Positions 10,989-22,815 of a stretch of DNA of 64,000 nucleotides are shown here, piece by piece. The notes beneath the pieces are model-generated. The model saw nothing but the letters and a program-made list of their open reading frames with translations. It ran no database searches and was not told the DNA's origin. The DNA comes from Limnephilus marmoratus. Lineage: Eukaryota; Arthropoda; Insecta; Trichoptera; Limnephilidae. Both the position numbers and the translations under genes were made by a program. The stretch is taken from positions 32,308,040 through 32,372,039 of the forward strand of contig OU862930.1 of assembly GCA_917880885.1 (NCBI GenBank), read 5' to 3'. Positions within the stretch are counted from its first letter, which is position 1. The number at the start of each line of letters is the position of its first letter.

Positions 10989-11291
10989 TTAAAATTGATG
11001 TACCGAAGGAATTTGTTTTGTACCTTTACCAATCAATGATTGAGAATGGACTTTGTAGTATGGAGACCATACGGTGAAATTTAACTCTAATCTGCTTCGC
11101 ACTAACGAGCAATACAAATATTTTAATGTTAACATACTTTTAAAATATGCACCCATTCTCAAAATAAAACCTAGTATTCTCATTGCATCGCTTGTTATTT
11201 CTTCGATGTGAACCTTGAACTGTAGACTCTCATGGGATATAACACCAAGATCACAAATCTGTGATGCACGAAGAAAATTAACACCATTCAT
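10989..11291 (-). pseudogene. LINE RT C-terminal remnant
   Basis: About 95 residues: ICDLGVISHESLQFKVHIEE, ILGFILRMGAYFKS, LKYLYCSLVRSRLELN, VWSPYY. This aligns with the post-catalytic thumb region of the RT at 55617-56837 (IRDLGVIFDEKL; LGFICRTASDFKS; LVRSQVEYNSPIWSP). No catalytic motifs are present. Damaged and isolated between two Helitrons. Confidence 0.75.
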
Positions 11292-11603
11292 ATTAATTTA
11301 ACCAATAATAATAAATAAAAATAACCAGTAATAATCTATAAAGTGTATGTTCAAGAATAGAAATAAATAAATTAAAAAATAAATAATAAGGTAAATGAAT
11401 CTTATTAAAAATGCGTACAACGCTGCACATTTATATTTATTTTTAACTAAAAAAAAATATGCATTGGTAGAAAAGTGAGGCGACTGAATTGTTTATTATG
11501 ATAAAGTACCCAAGTGTTTTGTAATTTCTACATTTTTTTTTTTTATGTTTGCCTTCTAATTTTAAATACTTACACGAATACAAATTTAAATATTTATTTA
11601 TAA
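11292..11603. other. AT-rich spacer, Helitron-like traces
   Basis: The part around 11470-11530 (AAAAGTGAGGCGACTGAA...) loosely resembles 45550-45600 and 54865-54930. No gene. Confidence 0.4.
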
Positions 11604-12159
11604 CTAGCTTTTGCCCCCGGCTTCGCTCGTGCCACTTGCCCCCCTCCCCCCCCCCCCTCCTTGCTCCCCCCACCCCTCCACTCCCTCACCACTCCACTCT
11701 CCTCCCCCCCCTCACACACCCCCCTACATACCCGTTAAATTCATTTTCCAAACAGCTCACGTACTAAACATAACAATCAAACACGCGCAGTTTTTCATTT
11801 ATCATATAAGTATAGATACCTACCTAAGTTTAATTTTAGCTGTCAAAGAGATCTTCATTGTAACCTAAACACATAACAAAATGGACAGCGCACGACAAAC
11901 AATTACTTTGCAACGCTTTGCTTTTCGTCTGGACTGGACAATTTAACGTATAATAAATAATTTCATAACGCCAGAGCTTATTCATAACGCCAAAGCTTAC
12001 CAATACTATAGTACTCACAAAAAATGTAGCTTTCTATTAGTGAAAGAATTTTTAAAGTCCATTCATTATTTTTTGCGTGAAAAAGTAACAACCATACATC
12101 CATATATCCAGACATCCATACAAACTTTCGCCTTTATAATATTAATACGATTAATAGGA
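11604..12159 (-). mobile_element. Complete short Helitron
   Basis: On the minus strand it begins TCCTATTAATCGTATTAATA at 12159 and ends CGAAGCCGGGGGCAAAAGCTAG at 11604, flanked by A on the 5' side and T on the 3' side, the Helitron insertion rule. It includes ATAACGCCAGAGCTTA and a pyrimidine-rich tract (11637-11730). Non-autonomous: no Rep/helicase coding. Confidence 0.75.
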
Positions 12160-12694
12160 TAATACAATTTGCAAGCGTATTTCATCATCTTTCAGCAGTT
12201 TTTAGTATTCAGCTACGTTCAGAAATATTTTTTTATTGGGCTTTAATTGCAAAGCGGAAATAACACAAAATTTATACACATCTGACGTTTCTGGTTAGGC
12301 ATTACCATATGTTTATTTTGTTTGTTCGAAAATTTAAATAAGTATATTTATATCGCAAGAATGGTAGTTAGGTACTCTTTGGATTTAACAGAGACACCTG
12401 AAATAGTTTGAAAATACTATTCAAACAAGTGAATAACTGTCATCTGTTGTTTTGGAAAAATTTGCTATTAAATTTTATTTAATCATTGTGAAAAACTAAC
12501 TAGTTGTGAATCGTTGACAGCTAACTCTTGTGCAAGTTTTAAGTCAGCAAAAAATTATTAATCTGGAATTTAAGTGGACAAATTTACGGAGGCCTCCCCA
12601 GCTACAAAAGACTGCATACAAGGTTGGTGAATCTGTTATTTTCCCTGGAGTTTTCAATTGCCATTCTTTGTAAGGGTCTGGGGTTATTTACACA
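12160..12694. other. Old repeat remnants, no gene
   Basis: 12178-12330 weakly resembles 45741-45920 (TTTCATCA..TTTC..CAGTTTTTAG; ACCATATGTTCATTTT), part of the TIR element at 44999-46191. The rest is unassigned. Confidence 0.4.
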
Positions 12695-13325
12695 CCTCAG
12701 AGCGGGAGCACACAGAGAGCGGTCAGGAGTTCCGAGTTCCGAGTTCCGCGTTCGGCGTTCATTAGAATGTACTGATATTATAACAACAACGCACACAGCG
12801 GGCAGTCAGACCGCGGCGGTCAAAACGGAACGTCGCGTTCTAAGAGTTCTTTTCCCGCCGAGACAGAGAACGCCAGAACGCCACGATTTCTGAGGTTGCA
12901 AACCCGGCAGTTGACTGGAAACCTTACAGAATATTACGAAAACATATCGTATTCGTTACATAATTCGATTAACAAATAAATTCGATGAACAACTATTAAT
13001 CGACATCCGAAAATAAATATAGAATCGTTGTTCATCTTTAAGTAAATCCTGAAAAGTACTACTAAATTTGCCTTGTTCTTTTCGCGCTGTGTTGATTGGG
13101 TGCACCAAATACCTCCTTTTCTTTTTAGAAGCTGCTAAGCTCCACTGGAACAATAATTTTTCATCGGATGATGAACTTTCTAGTGACATGTTGCATGTGC
13201 AAAGACCCAAACGAAACTAGAACGCGAGAATTTGAACGCCGCTTGTGTGCGTTGGAACTCTTGAGCGGTCAACGGTCACTAGAACGCAGAACTCTGACCG
13301 CTCTCTGTGTGCTCAAGCTCTCAGG
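12695..13325. mobile_element. Terminal-inverted-repeat MITE, 631 bp
   Basis: Left end CCTCAGAGCGGGAGCACACA continues GAGAGCGGTCAGGAGTTC; the right end is its inverse (GAACTCTGACCGCTCTCTGT, then GTGCTCAAGCTCTCAGG). The arms contain further GTTC/GAAC-rich subrepeats. No TSD is clear and no transposase is present, so the superfamily is unknown. Confidence 0.75.
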
Positions 13326-14390
13326 CTCGCATATTATAATGCAGATTCATTTAGACCAAAAACTTAAATAAAGGCGATAGACCTGCGTAGTTAATGTCAA
13401 AAGTTACACCTAAAGCATTAATTTGAGAAACAATAGATAAACTGTGTAATTAAAGTCAATCTGATTTTTTTTAAATTTAATGACTGCGAGATGCTGTTCA
13501 GAACACATGTTGTACATAATTGTGCCAATTATTTAACCAACATAAAAAATCATTATTTTTTTTTTTAAATTATTATTTTTAATATTTAAATATTTCTATA
13601 ACGTTTTCATATTGTTGATAATAAGCCAATCGGACTATAGTTGTTACTTCGTTTTTATACCCCCTTTTGGATATCAGTTTGACGTAACTCGTTTCCGTAG
13701 ATTAGGAAATATACCCTCTGACAAATAATAATAATAATAATTTTTATTTTAGTAATTTGTACATTTAAGTTTACAAATTTCTAATTGATTATAATATTTC
13801 ATATTCACTCACAGATAACAGAAACCAAGGGGAGATATGCTATAGGTAATTTGAACCATTTAGTACTGTTTATCCTCGTGTCGCCGATATTATTAACCAA
13901 TACTAGTGCATACCTTCGCTTACGCTAAAGTATCCGCCCCTTTTCGAACTCACACTTAAAACTTATCGTTTTCGTTGGCACTAATACTTAGAAAAGATAT
14001 CTATCCGTACACGTTTCGAATGCATTCGCGATTAGCAATACATACAAATGACAACAAGTAAAGCTTGCACGAATACAAATCGATAGAAATCGACATTTTA
14101 ATTATAAAATTATTCCAGTTAAAATTTTGATGAAAAATTCATATTCTCAGAACCGATAAATTGGAATAAGAGTGTTCTATTCACAAAACCGATAAATCGG
14201 AATAAGTGTGATCGTAACAAATCCATATAAATTGTTTCTAATCTATAATTATATAAATGAATTTTAACAGTTTTTGGTTTAGTTCAATAATGGTAATCAC
14301 AATAACACTCACAATGTGTTTTTGTTGTTGTAAAAATCCATAAATAAGTAATTCTCATTTTTTACTAATGTAATTTATTTTGAATTTGAG
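13326..14390. other. AT-rich spacer with tiny LINE trace
   Basis: 13393-13437 on the minus strand reads VSQINALGVTFDIN, a short RT thumb-region trace (compare 59640-59690). 13740-13810 matches 53935-54000 (TTTTAGTAATTTGTACATTT). A short (ATA)n run precedes it at 13727. No gene is visible in the remaining ~900 bp. Confidence 0.5.
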
Positions 14391-14690
14391 TACTTCACAT
14401 TACAATCCCATCTGCTCCCAACCATCTGGAGCCAGTGAGACTAGGGCATCCGCAATAGGGGTATGTTGTTAGGTTTCAGGTGGTGGGGAGGAAAAGAAAC
14501 CAAGAAACCAAGGAAAAGGAAGCTGGGGAAGTACCCGGTTATTCAGAGCTGGTCGCCAAACACGGCTAAAAAATTTAAAGCAACGTTTCTATTCTGAATG
14601 GTGGTCATTAACCAGGGTTATACTGAAAGTATTTACAATTCTGTTTCACAAGTAATAATTTTACAATAATAATGACAAGTATTTTGGGAA
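14391..14690 (-). mobile_element. SINE body, partial copy
   Basis: Matches the body of the SINE at 21690-22000 and 35920-36200 (CCATCTGGAGCCAGTGAGAC; GGGGAAGTACCCGGTTATTC; CCAAACACGGCTAAA; TCTGAATGGTGGTC). The tRNA-like head is absent and the sequence is more diverged than the other two copies. Confidence 0.75.
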
Positions 14691-14949
14691 ACGCTGGGTG
14701 CTCTACCTGTGTTAGGGCCTTTATTTTGCGATTTCATATTTTGTTTCATGATCTATTTATTACCCGTGTTTTACAGGCATTTTTTTTAAATAAGATGTAG
14801 ACAGTTATTTTCCTCCTCTTTTATATGTCAAGAGTGCTAGTTTTCACCAAACAATAAATTAAATTAAAATAAAACAACCCACCCGGGTATACTCTTCTTT
14901 AAATACGTGCACAACAATGTCAACAAATAAACAAAAATATATGCAAAAA

Positions 14950-15446
14950 CAGGGTGTCCCAAAAGAAAGTTGATATTTGTTTTGCTTTCTGTGTGAACGC
15001 AACTTTTCCGAGGGGCGCGGGGGGTATGTCAATCAGTAGTCTGGCTCTTGGGAATTTAGGCGCTATGAAGCATTTCCCGGGAGCGACCGCGCGTTGTGCG
15101 TACGTGAGTTTTACAAAAATGGTGATTCGGCGGCTGTAGCGCGTAGAAGATTCTGCAATATTAAATATAAAAAACACACCGAATCATATATAAGTGGCAG
15201 TTTGAATGAATCTTCAATTGTTGATGCTTGTCCTGCAGCTGAAATGGGCGAAGTTGGTGTTTGCGCTGCAGCTAAAGTGTGCAAAGTAGATGTTGTTGGT
15301 TCACTTGAGAACTTTAACGAACCAAAATTACTGGTTAAAATGGCAGAAACTTGTGCAAGCACGAGGATAAAATATTTATTTCTAAAATATGCTTTGTAAA
15401 AACTAAATAGAAAACACACCGAATCATATATAAGTGGCAGTTTGAG
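14950..15446 (+). pseudogene. Mariner-like transposase N-terminal (HTH) scrap
   Basis: At 15083-15144 the frame reads SDRALCVREFYKNGDSAAVA followed by RRRFC, like the helix-turn-helix start (DUF4817-type) of a group of insect Tc1/mariner-related transposases. The reading then diverges. CAGGGTGTCCCAAAA at 14950 could be a terminal repeat. A 36-bp direct repeat, AAAACACACCGAATCATATA onward, lies at 15171-15206 and 15411-15446, exactly 240 bp apart. No DDE region was found. Confidence 0.45.
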
Positions 15447-15639
15447 TGTAGGAACAGCCCACGCAAAAAGGTTTCGAATTTTTGTTGCTGGTTTAAAATC
15501 ATTTTGGCTAAAGTGAGACGAGCAAATGACACTATGGCGAGTCAGAAACAAGTTTCCCTTTCTCCCCGTCGCGTCAATCCATTTTTCTTTAATTTTTCCG
15601 TTCTCCGGAAATCTGAAATAATTAAAATACCATAAGTTA

Positions 15640-16115
15640 CAACATCTAAAAACGGATATAAATTATACTTTACCTAAGATAAAGAAATTATCACGCTTTT
15701 TTGTTATGCTTCTCCCCGTCCCGCGAAACTCCCTCCCTCATCATTCTCTCACCCCGCCAACCCCCTCCTTCGTTTCCCTCCTCCACCCACATAACCCTCC
15801 CCTTATCGGATCCCTCGTCCCGGATTCCCTTCCCCTTCGCTTCCTCCCGCTTAACTATATAAAATACACACATTTTCACACTGATCACGCGCCAAAAAAT
15901 ATACAAATTTCATAACGCCAGACCTTACCAGGACGTGCCCACAACAAAACACCAAAGTTTCATCCCAATCGGATGAATGGTGTAGGAAATAATTTCATAA
16001 GGCTAGAGCCCACCATTATACTCGTATATAAGAAACCTCCGCGGGCTCGGGTTCAAAAAATCACCAAAGTTTCATTGAAAATCGGATAAATGATACACGA
16101 ACGCATGCGGCACAT
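15640..16115 (-). mobile_element. Helitron-like remnant
   Basis: Contains TTTCATAACGCCAGA and CACCAAAGTTTCATCCCAAT blocks and a C-rich pyrimidine tract (15711-15850), as in the Helitron at 11604-12159 and the tract at 54500-54720. Clear TC and CTAG ends were not found. Frames across the tract are artefacts. Confidence 0.5.
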
Positions 16116-16650
16116 ACACAAATAATTATTAATTTTATAAATAAAGATTTTACAAGAAAAGCATTGCATTTGTTTCTACCACCAATCAGTATCTACAACA
16201 ATAATTATCTACAAAATCATTCAAAATAAATAATATGTTTGTACATACATTATAGCCCTGCTAATATTGTGAAATATCGATAGTCGGTATTTAAAAGAAT
16301 TCGCGTCCCCATCACTAGCATCGTAATGGCGGCGATGTTTGCTTTTCCGAGTCTTACGTCAAAATAAACTTCGAATAATAATTAAAAATGGATAATGTAC
16401 TCTAATTTTGTACTTACCGGTGAAATTAAACTCCATTTATCTTGAAGTTCACATTGCTTGTCGTATTTTTACATAGTTGTACTGAACAAGATGGCATTTT
16501 CAACAAAACGGGCTCGAACTGTGCTCGGTTACCACACAAAGTCAACTAAACGAACGAATTCTTTCCGTATTCATACCCCGCTAATAACGGCGTAGTCCGG
16601 CCACGGTCCGGCGGCCAACATAGCATATCTTCCTTTGTTTCTATTATCTG
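16116..16650. other. No recognisable feature
   Basis: Includes GATGGCATTTTCAACAAAAC and a GTCCGGCCACGGTCCGGCGG stretch, but no coding or repeat family I can name. Confidence 0.4.
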
Positions 16651-16658
16651 TGTATTCA

Positions 16659-18960
16659 CTATATTTTTTCAAGTTTTATGTAGCTCCTACAATACATCTT
16701 GAACTTTCCAATTGGTGTGGACTTTAAAGTTTCTGGTAGTGTGTTATACAACTTCATTCCCTTGTACAGTAGACTGTTCTGCGTATTCGCTTTGTCCTTT
16801 TTTTGTAGCCTAATTTCCTTGCACGTCCTTGTGTTATATCTGTGAATGTCTTTATTGTATACAATTTTATTTGAGAAGTTTTTTGGTAACGTGTTGTTCA
16901 ATATTTTGCGGATAAATACCATCGTGTTCAAAGTCAGCATCTGTTTAACGGTCAACCAATTTAGTTCCTTTTACATTTTAATTATTTTTGAAAATCTGTT
17001 TCGTCGAAAAATTATTCTCATTGCCCTGTTTTGGAGAATTTGTAACTTATTTTGTTCTCTTTCGTTACATAGGAAAAGTATACTTGAGCAGTAGTTGAAG
17101 TGTGGAGAAATAATTAAATTGTATATGGTGATTGCAGTTTTTCTAGAAATTTTTGACCGAATTCTTCCAAAAAAAGATATCTTTTTGCCAATTTTCATTT
17201 GGGTGTATTCAGCATGTCTATTGAAGTTTAGTTTGGAATCTAATATAACTCCTAAGTATTTCGACATTTCAGTAACATTTTCAATAATTTCACCATCAAT
17301 TTTAATTTTGCTTTCACTGGATGTCTTCTTGTATCCAATCACCATACATTTTGTTTTTTTTGTATTTAATTTAAGCTTATTTATTTTCAGCCATCTTGAT
17401 ACATCATTTAGTTCATTATTTAAAATGTTTATTAGTTCTTCATAGTTATCTCCAATTAAGTATATTAGTGTATCATCGGCAAAAAGTCGTACTTTGCATT
17501 TTGAAAATATTTTCACCACGTCATTAATATAGATTATGAACAATAGAGGTCCAAGGACCGATCCCTGTGGTACTCCTAACTTATTTTCCATTGGTTTTGA
17601 TAATTGATTATTTATTTTTGTTTCCTGCTTTCTATCTCTCAAATACTCTTGTATTAATTTAATGGCTACAGATGAGAAACCAATTTCTTTAAGCTTTCTT
17701 ATTAGTATGTCTCGGTCTATAGTTTCGAATGCCCTTTGAAAATCCAAAAATATTGCTAAGATAAATTTATTATTATTCATTCCTTCCTTCCATTCTTCGA
17801 CAATTACGTTTAATACTGTTTCACATGAGTTATTAGATCTGAACCCTGATTGCTCTTGATATAAAATATCGTGTTTATCTAGATATTGCAAAATTTGTTC
17901 TTTTATTATAACTTCAAGAATCTGCTCATATTTTGGTAAGGTGTTGATTGGTCGAAATTCTTCACATTTTCTGGTATTTTTAACCTTTAGAACCGGTATA
18001 ATTGTAGATAGTTTCCATGACTGTGGAAATTTTCCTTCTTCAATCGTCTCATTGATAATATTTAATAGAGTAGATCCAATTACTGGAAAAGCATCTCTTA
18101 TTTTACTAATAGTTAATCCATCTGAACTATTCTTTGATTTTATTTTGTTTAAAATGTTAAATAAATATTCTGCATTTATTTTTCTGAAGACCAATGATTC
18201 TTTGTTTGGGTCAATATTATCATTTGTGGGGTTAACAGCAATGTTGGGTATTAATTTGTTAATTTGAATGATACTTTCAATAAAATATTTATTAAAGTTA
18301 TTAGCCATGTTTTCTTCGTTTATCTCTTTTGGAAAGTTTACAATTTTTATGTCGTCTTTGTTTTCGCCATGTACTAATTCTTTTATGCTTTTCCAAATTT
18401 TTTTGGGATCCCCTTCTTCTAAGTTTATTTTATTTTTTATGTACTCATTATGCGTTCTTTTTATGTCTTTGGAGTATTTGTTTCTCGCTTTTTTTTAGTT
18501 ATCTCAATCCGTAATACTATTAGTAAGGCATGCTCTTTTGTAAAATGCATCTCTATCGTGCTGCATTGTTCGTAGTTCGCTTGTGTACCATTTATTATTG
18601 TTTCTTTTATGTATCTTCTGTTCTGGAACAACTTCATCAATAGATTTTTTTAAGTTTAATATCAACTGGTCAGCTTTTTGGTTATATTCCGTTTGATTTA
18701 TTCCATTCCATTTAATAGTCTCTAAGGATTGAATGAAAATTTCCTAATTGTATTTTTTGTAATTTTTAAATGTTGTTATTTGCGTTTCTTTACTGGAGTT
18801 GCATTTTTCTCTGTCATTTATTAGAATTTGAATGATGTTATGGTTGGTAATTTTAGGATTATCTAGTACATTAATATTTAAGTTGAATTTATTTGAGATT
18901 ACCAGATCAATCGTCGTTTTTGAGGTAGGTATTTGTAATTCGTGTAAAATCTTTGACTAA
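16659..18960 (-). pseudogene. LINE ORF2 with reverse transcriptase, damaged
   Basis: The long frame 18308-16971 encodes 445 residues of a non-LTR reverse transcriptase: SSDGLTISKI, FRPINTLPKYEQILE, QSGFRSNNSC, IFLDFQRAFETID, LGVPQGSVLGPLLFIIYIND and FADD at residues 276-279 (17483-17472), then the thumb. An in-frame TAA at 16973-16971 interrupts it; the same frame continues to 16659 with the usual C-terminal domain (YNTRTCKEIRLQKK, LYNTLPETLKS). Upstream the linker is readable to about 18495, and after lesions endonuclease fragments reach 18960 (TTIDLVISNKF; PKITNHNI). The start is missing. Jockey/I-like by motif; likely inactive. Confidence 0.88.
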
Positions 18961-19663
18961 TTGTTTCATCCCTGTAGCTTGTATAATAGATTTCAGTTTT
19001 TTTGTGTATATGTCTGCATTTGCTTTAACATTTATATTAAAAGAGTGACTGAAGAGCGTGAGAGAGTGAGAGGAGATAAGCAAGAACGGCGACACGCTGC
19101 CATAAGAAAAGAAGTGGAATTTTATCAGACTGATATTATTATAAAAGATCAATAAGCTAAATTTGTTTTAACAAGGTGTTAAGTTCATTATGTAGGTGCG
19201 GTAAGTTTAAAATAGCACTGGGAAAACATTTACAGCCTTACAAAAAAAAACACAGCACGCCAGCCGAGCTATTCTGTAATTATTGTGGCATAAATATACT
19301 AACCCCTAGATCGATCACTTCGGGCTTTTTCCTCCTAGCGGTTTTCGTCACCAACTTAACCAGACCCCCCCCCTCGCCATTCCCGCACCTGCCAGCGCCT
19401 ATGACAGCACTAATAGACTAAAGGTAGAGGAAACCTTTTTGTCTACCATAGACAATATAATCGCTCTCGACCTACTTCATTAGCCCAATAAATTATTTAA
19501 GAACAAAATTATTGGAATCAGAAAATGTTACATTAGACAAATGAAACACTCTGAGAACATCTTTAAATATGTTTATTTTCAGTAAAGACAATTGATAATA
19601 AATAACACATAAGACAATTGATAATAAAACATAACACAAAAACTAAGGTAACCTAACCTCAAA
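18961..19663. other. 5' LINE trace, then unassigned sequence
   Basis: 18935-19030 on the minus strand still reads KSIIQATGMKQLVKDFTRIT, the endonuclease part of the preceding LINE in another frame. 19261-19285 (CCAGCCGAGCTATTCTGTAA) repeats the flank of the inverted Harbinger copy at 44966-44990. The rest shows no gene. Confidence 0.5.
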
Positions 19664-19843
19664 TTAATTTACGGACGAATGCTGAATGTTGATGTCCTGG
19701 TCCTGGTTCTGATCCTGGTCATCTTGTAGATACTCCACTGACCAGCTCTCTTCACCTTCACCGTCAGACTCCCATTTGACATCGGAAATGTCTCCTTCCA
19801 GTGCAATAGTTATTTCTTCATGTGACAAACCTCTAACAGCCAT
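19664..19843 (-). CDS. Possible piggyBac transposase N-terminus (59 aa)
   Basis: A 59-residue frame starts MAVRGLSHEEITIALEGDIS and continues with a strongly acidic stretch (SDGEGEESW..DDQDQNQDQD) to TAA. Short basic/acidic N-termini with a LT/S-xEEI motif followed by Asp/Glu-rich sequence are common in piggyBac transposases, and another piggyBac-like element exists at 36205-37886. TATAG precedes the ATG and could be a splice acceptor. No catalytic domain is nearby, so this is a tentative family call; it may simply be a chance frame. Confidence 0.3.
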   Translation of the reverse strand: MAVRGLSHEEITIALEGDISDVKWESDGEGEESWSVEYLQDDQDQNQDQDINIQHSSVN

Positions 19844-20160
19844 CTATAAAAATGATAACAATATGTTATATATAGTCTACCGAAAAACATTAAAATAAAT
19901 TAATACATCTTGAAAGAATCAAATTAAAATACGTAAAACAATACTAAACGCCAAAACAAGATCTCCATAAAAAACCATCCACCAGTGCTCCACCACAGGA
20001 ACATGAACGCTTTTAGCTAAAACAAAATGAAAAACCAATGTTTTTGAATGGAAATCATATTTATCGATCAGATAAAACATCTATATACAGTATAATAATT
20101 ATTTTCAACAGAAAAATGCTATGTCTTACCTTGTTATGCAGAAAACCAAGACCGTCAAGG
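19844..20160. other. No recognisable feature
   Basis: AT-rich spacer up to the tandem array. No coding sequence or repeat was identified. Confidence 0.4.
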
Positions 20161-21445
20161 GGTGTTCAGACATCTAATATAACCGCTAGCAGGTATCTGT
20201 TGAACCGCGAGCGCTTATGTTTTGTGGCGTTCACACGGCGCAGATAAAATATTTCTTCCTATGGTAGGAGAGGGGGTCAGTTGAATTAGCGAGCGGCCAC
20301 GGAGCACGCATTTTTTGTACTGAATCTATGGAGTTGACATCTGTCACCCACCGTTCTTGGCAGCTCCGTAATTAAAATGACCCCCTCTCCTATTTTCGTC
20401 GGAGTGGGGGGCGCTTAACTGTTGGCATATCGCCTCAGGAGCGGTTACGGCGTAAGATGTGCATTGTCTATGGTTGATGTGCGCATAAAGCGCTCAGGTG
20501 TGAACGGTCTGAAGGGATTGCATGGAGAGCGATATGTGGCGTGCTATGATCTTTTATATTTATATGCTCAATGTGAAGGGGTGTTCAGACATCTAATATA
20601 ACCGCTAGCAGGTATCTGTTGAACCGCGAGCGCTTATGTTTCGTGGCGTTCACACGGCGCAGATAAAATATTTCTTCCTATGGTAGGAGAGGGGGTCAGT
20701 TTAATTAGCGAGCGGCCACGGAGCGCGCATTTTTTGTACTGAATCTATGGAGTTGACATCTGTCACCCACCGTTCTTGGCAGCTCCGTAATTAAAATGAC
20801 CCCCTCTCCTGTTTTCGTCGGAGTGGGGGGCGCTTAACTGTTGGCATATCGCCTCAGGAGCGGTTACGGCGTAAGATGTGCATTGTCTATGGTTGATGTG
20901 CGCATAAAGCGCTCTGGTGTGAACGGTCTGAAGGGATTGTATGGAGAGCGATATGTGGCGTGCTATGATCTTTTATATTTATATGCTCAATGTGAACGAG
21001 CTCTGAACGAGCTCTAAAGCGGTGTTCAGACATCTAATATAACCGCTAGCAGGTATCTGTTGAACCGCGAGCGCTTATGTTTCGTGGCGTTCACACGGCG
21101 CAGATAAAATATTTCTTCCTATGGTAGGAGAGGGGGTCAGTTGAATTAGCGAGCGGCCACGGAGCGCGCATTTTTTGTACTGAATCTATGGAGTTGACAT
21201 CTGTCACCCACCGTTCTTGGCAGCTCCGTAATTAAAATGACCCCCTCTCCTGTTTTCGTCGGAGTGGGGGGCGCTTAACTGTTGGCATATCGCCTCAGGA
21301 GCGGTTACGGCGTAAGATGTGCATTGTCTATGGTTGATGTGCGCATAAAGCGCTCAGGTGTGAACGGTCTGAAGGGATTGTATGGAGAGCGATATGTGGC
21401 GTGCTATGATCTTTTATATTTATATGCTCAATGTGAACGAGCTCT
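20161..21445. repeat. Three tandem ~420-bp units
   Basis: Units start GGTGTTCAGACATCTAATAT at 20161, 20580 and 21021 (spacings 419 and 441 bp). They are almost identical throughout; the second-third junction carries an extra CGAGCTCTGAACGAGCTCTAAAGC-like 24-bp stretch. Each unit contains an inverted pair AGGAGAGGGGGTCA / TGACCCCCTCTCCT about 100 bp apart, a MITE-like core. Short frames inside are repeated with the unit and show no known domain. Confidence 0.9.
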
Positions 21446-21611
21446 TAAATGCTGTCAAAAACGCCCTTCGAAATAGAAATATTTTGTGTTGCCAGTACGC
21501 GATTTGTTATATACCTTATAAAACATATCTTTCACAAGCGATACGCAAAATACGGGGCTGTTTGTTTCATAAAATCAAGAGATTTTAATGTTCATCCATC
21601 AAATGACCTGA

Positions 21612-22023
21612 CGACCTCCGTAGTCCAGTGGGTAAGACTCTTGACTCACGATCCGGAGATAGGGGTTCGAACCCGGCATGCGCAAGTAAATTTTATTTGA
21701 TTAATTTGTGTTATTTCACAATTAATTCATTTAAAATAATATATAGTATATTTGCGGCATGTTCCAGAGTGGAAGATACTATCAGTATCGCCCTGGTGTA
21801 AGACCACCATTCGGAATTGAAACGTTGCTTGAAAATGGCTTTAGCCGTGTTTGGTGACCAGATCTGAATAGCCAGGTACTTCCCAACCCTCCTCTTCCCC
21901 ACCTCCTTCCCCTCCTCACTACCTTCAGCCTCACAACATACCTAATTTGGGGAATGCCATAGTCTCACTGGCTTCAGACGGGAGCAGTTGAGATTCTTGT
22001 GCGGTATTCACTGTAAAAAAAAA
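21612..22023 (+). mobile_element. tRNA-headed SINE, complete
   Basis: The head has a polymerase III A box TAGTCCAGTGGG (21621-21632) and B box GGTTCGAACCC (21664-21674), about 31 bp apart, as in tRNA genes. The body shares a conserved block with 14391-14690 and 35920-36200 (CCAGAGTGGAAGATACTATC; AAACGTTGCTTGAAAATGGC; TCTCACTGGCTTCAGACGGG) and ends in an A run (22014-22023). It cannot be folded into a normal tRNA and lacks a mature 3' structure, so it is a SINE and not a tRNA gene. Confidence 0.85.
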
Positions 22024-22139
22024 TCCTTTTCTTCAAGATCTTGTGATATATTTAGAAAATCAAAACCAAAACACATTGAAGCTTCATCATGTTCTCGGAA
22101 ATTAAAAAAAAAATCTACAACTTCAAGAGTCCACCAATT

Positions 22140-22815
22140 TTTCCAATAGAGTACATTTTTTTATTTTTTTTAATAAATAATGACCTTCTAACTTAAATAA
22201 CTGCACATTTATTTTTATTTTTAAAGTTAGTTAAATAGTTAAAATAATTGTTAAAGTTTTAATTTTTCAAGACCCCTCCGAAAACCACCGATGTATGGTG
22301 AATCGTGTGTCGTCATCACTCCTGAAAAATTAGTATAGGATTGGGCAATCAGCTGATCTACTGCCGCCATTTTGAATTCCGTTCTTCGAAGTATTCTCCC
22401 TAGAAATAGCATTACTATTTTTTTTGTACAGTAGTTTTTTTTACATTTTCAATAATAGAGATAATCTAATAAGAGATGCCTTATAAACACAACAACTAAA
22501 ATCTATAAACAGTATAAAATAACGAATAACATGAAATGTTGTTAGTACTGATGGCTTATGTCATACCTACATAATCAAAGTTTCAATACAATGACTGGTG
22601 ACGCGTGACGTCAGCACTAACCATTTCAGTAATACCAACTTTACAGTGTGTTTTGACGAGAGGTTTAAAAATGCACTTTTTAATAATTTTTTAAGAACTC
22701 TACGTTTAATATTATGAAATAAAACTTATATATTCAAAATCAGCGTTCATTGGTCTGTATGAACATATTTTTTTAAAGCCATAATATTTTTCACTGGAGT
22801 TCCTTATTGTGAAGG
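22140..22815. repeat. Dispersed repeat, copy 2 (uninterrupted)
   Basis: Direct match to 4240-4859 plus 6267-6310, without the hAT insertion. Includes CTGATCTACTGCCGCCATTT and GACGCGTGACGTCAGCACTA. Family unknown; no coding sequence. Confidence 0.75.

Noticed and set aside
12602..13371. Short ORFs in the 12.7-13.3 kb MITE
   Set aside because: They overlap on both strands within terminal inverted repeats and follow the repeat sequence; no domain.
21612..21690. Functional tRNA gene
   Set aside because: A and B boxes are present, but the sequence continues into a repeated body with an A tail and has related copies; it is a SINE head.
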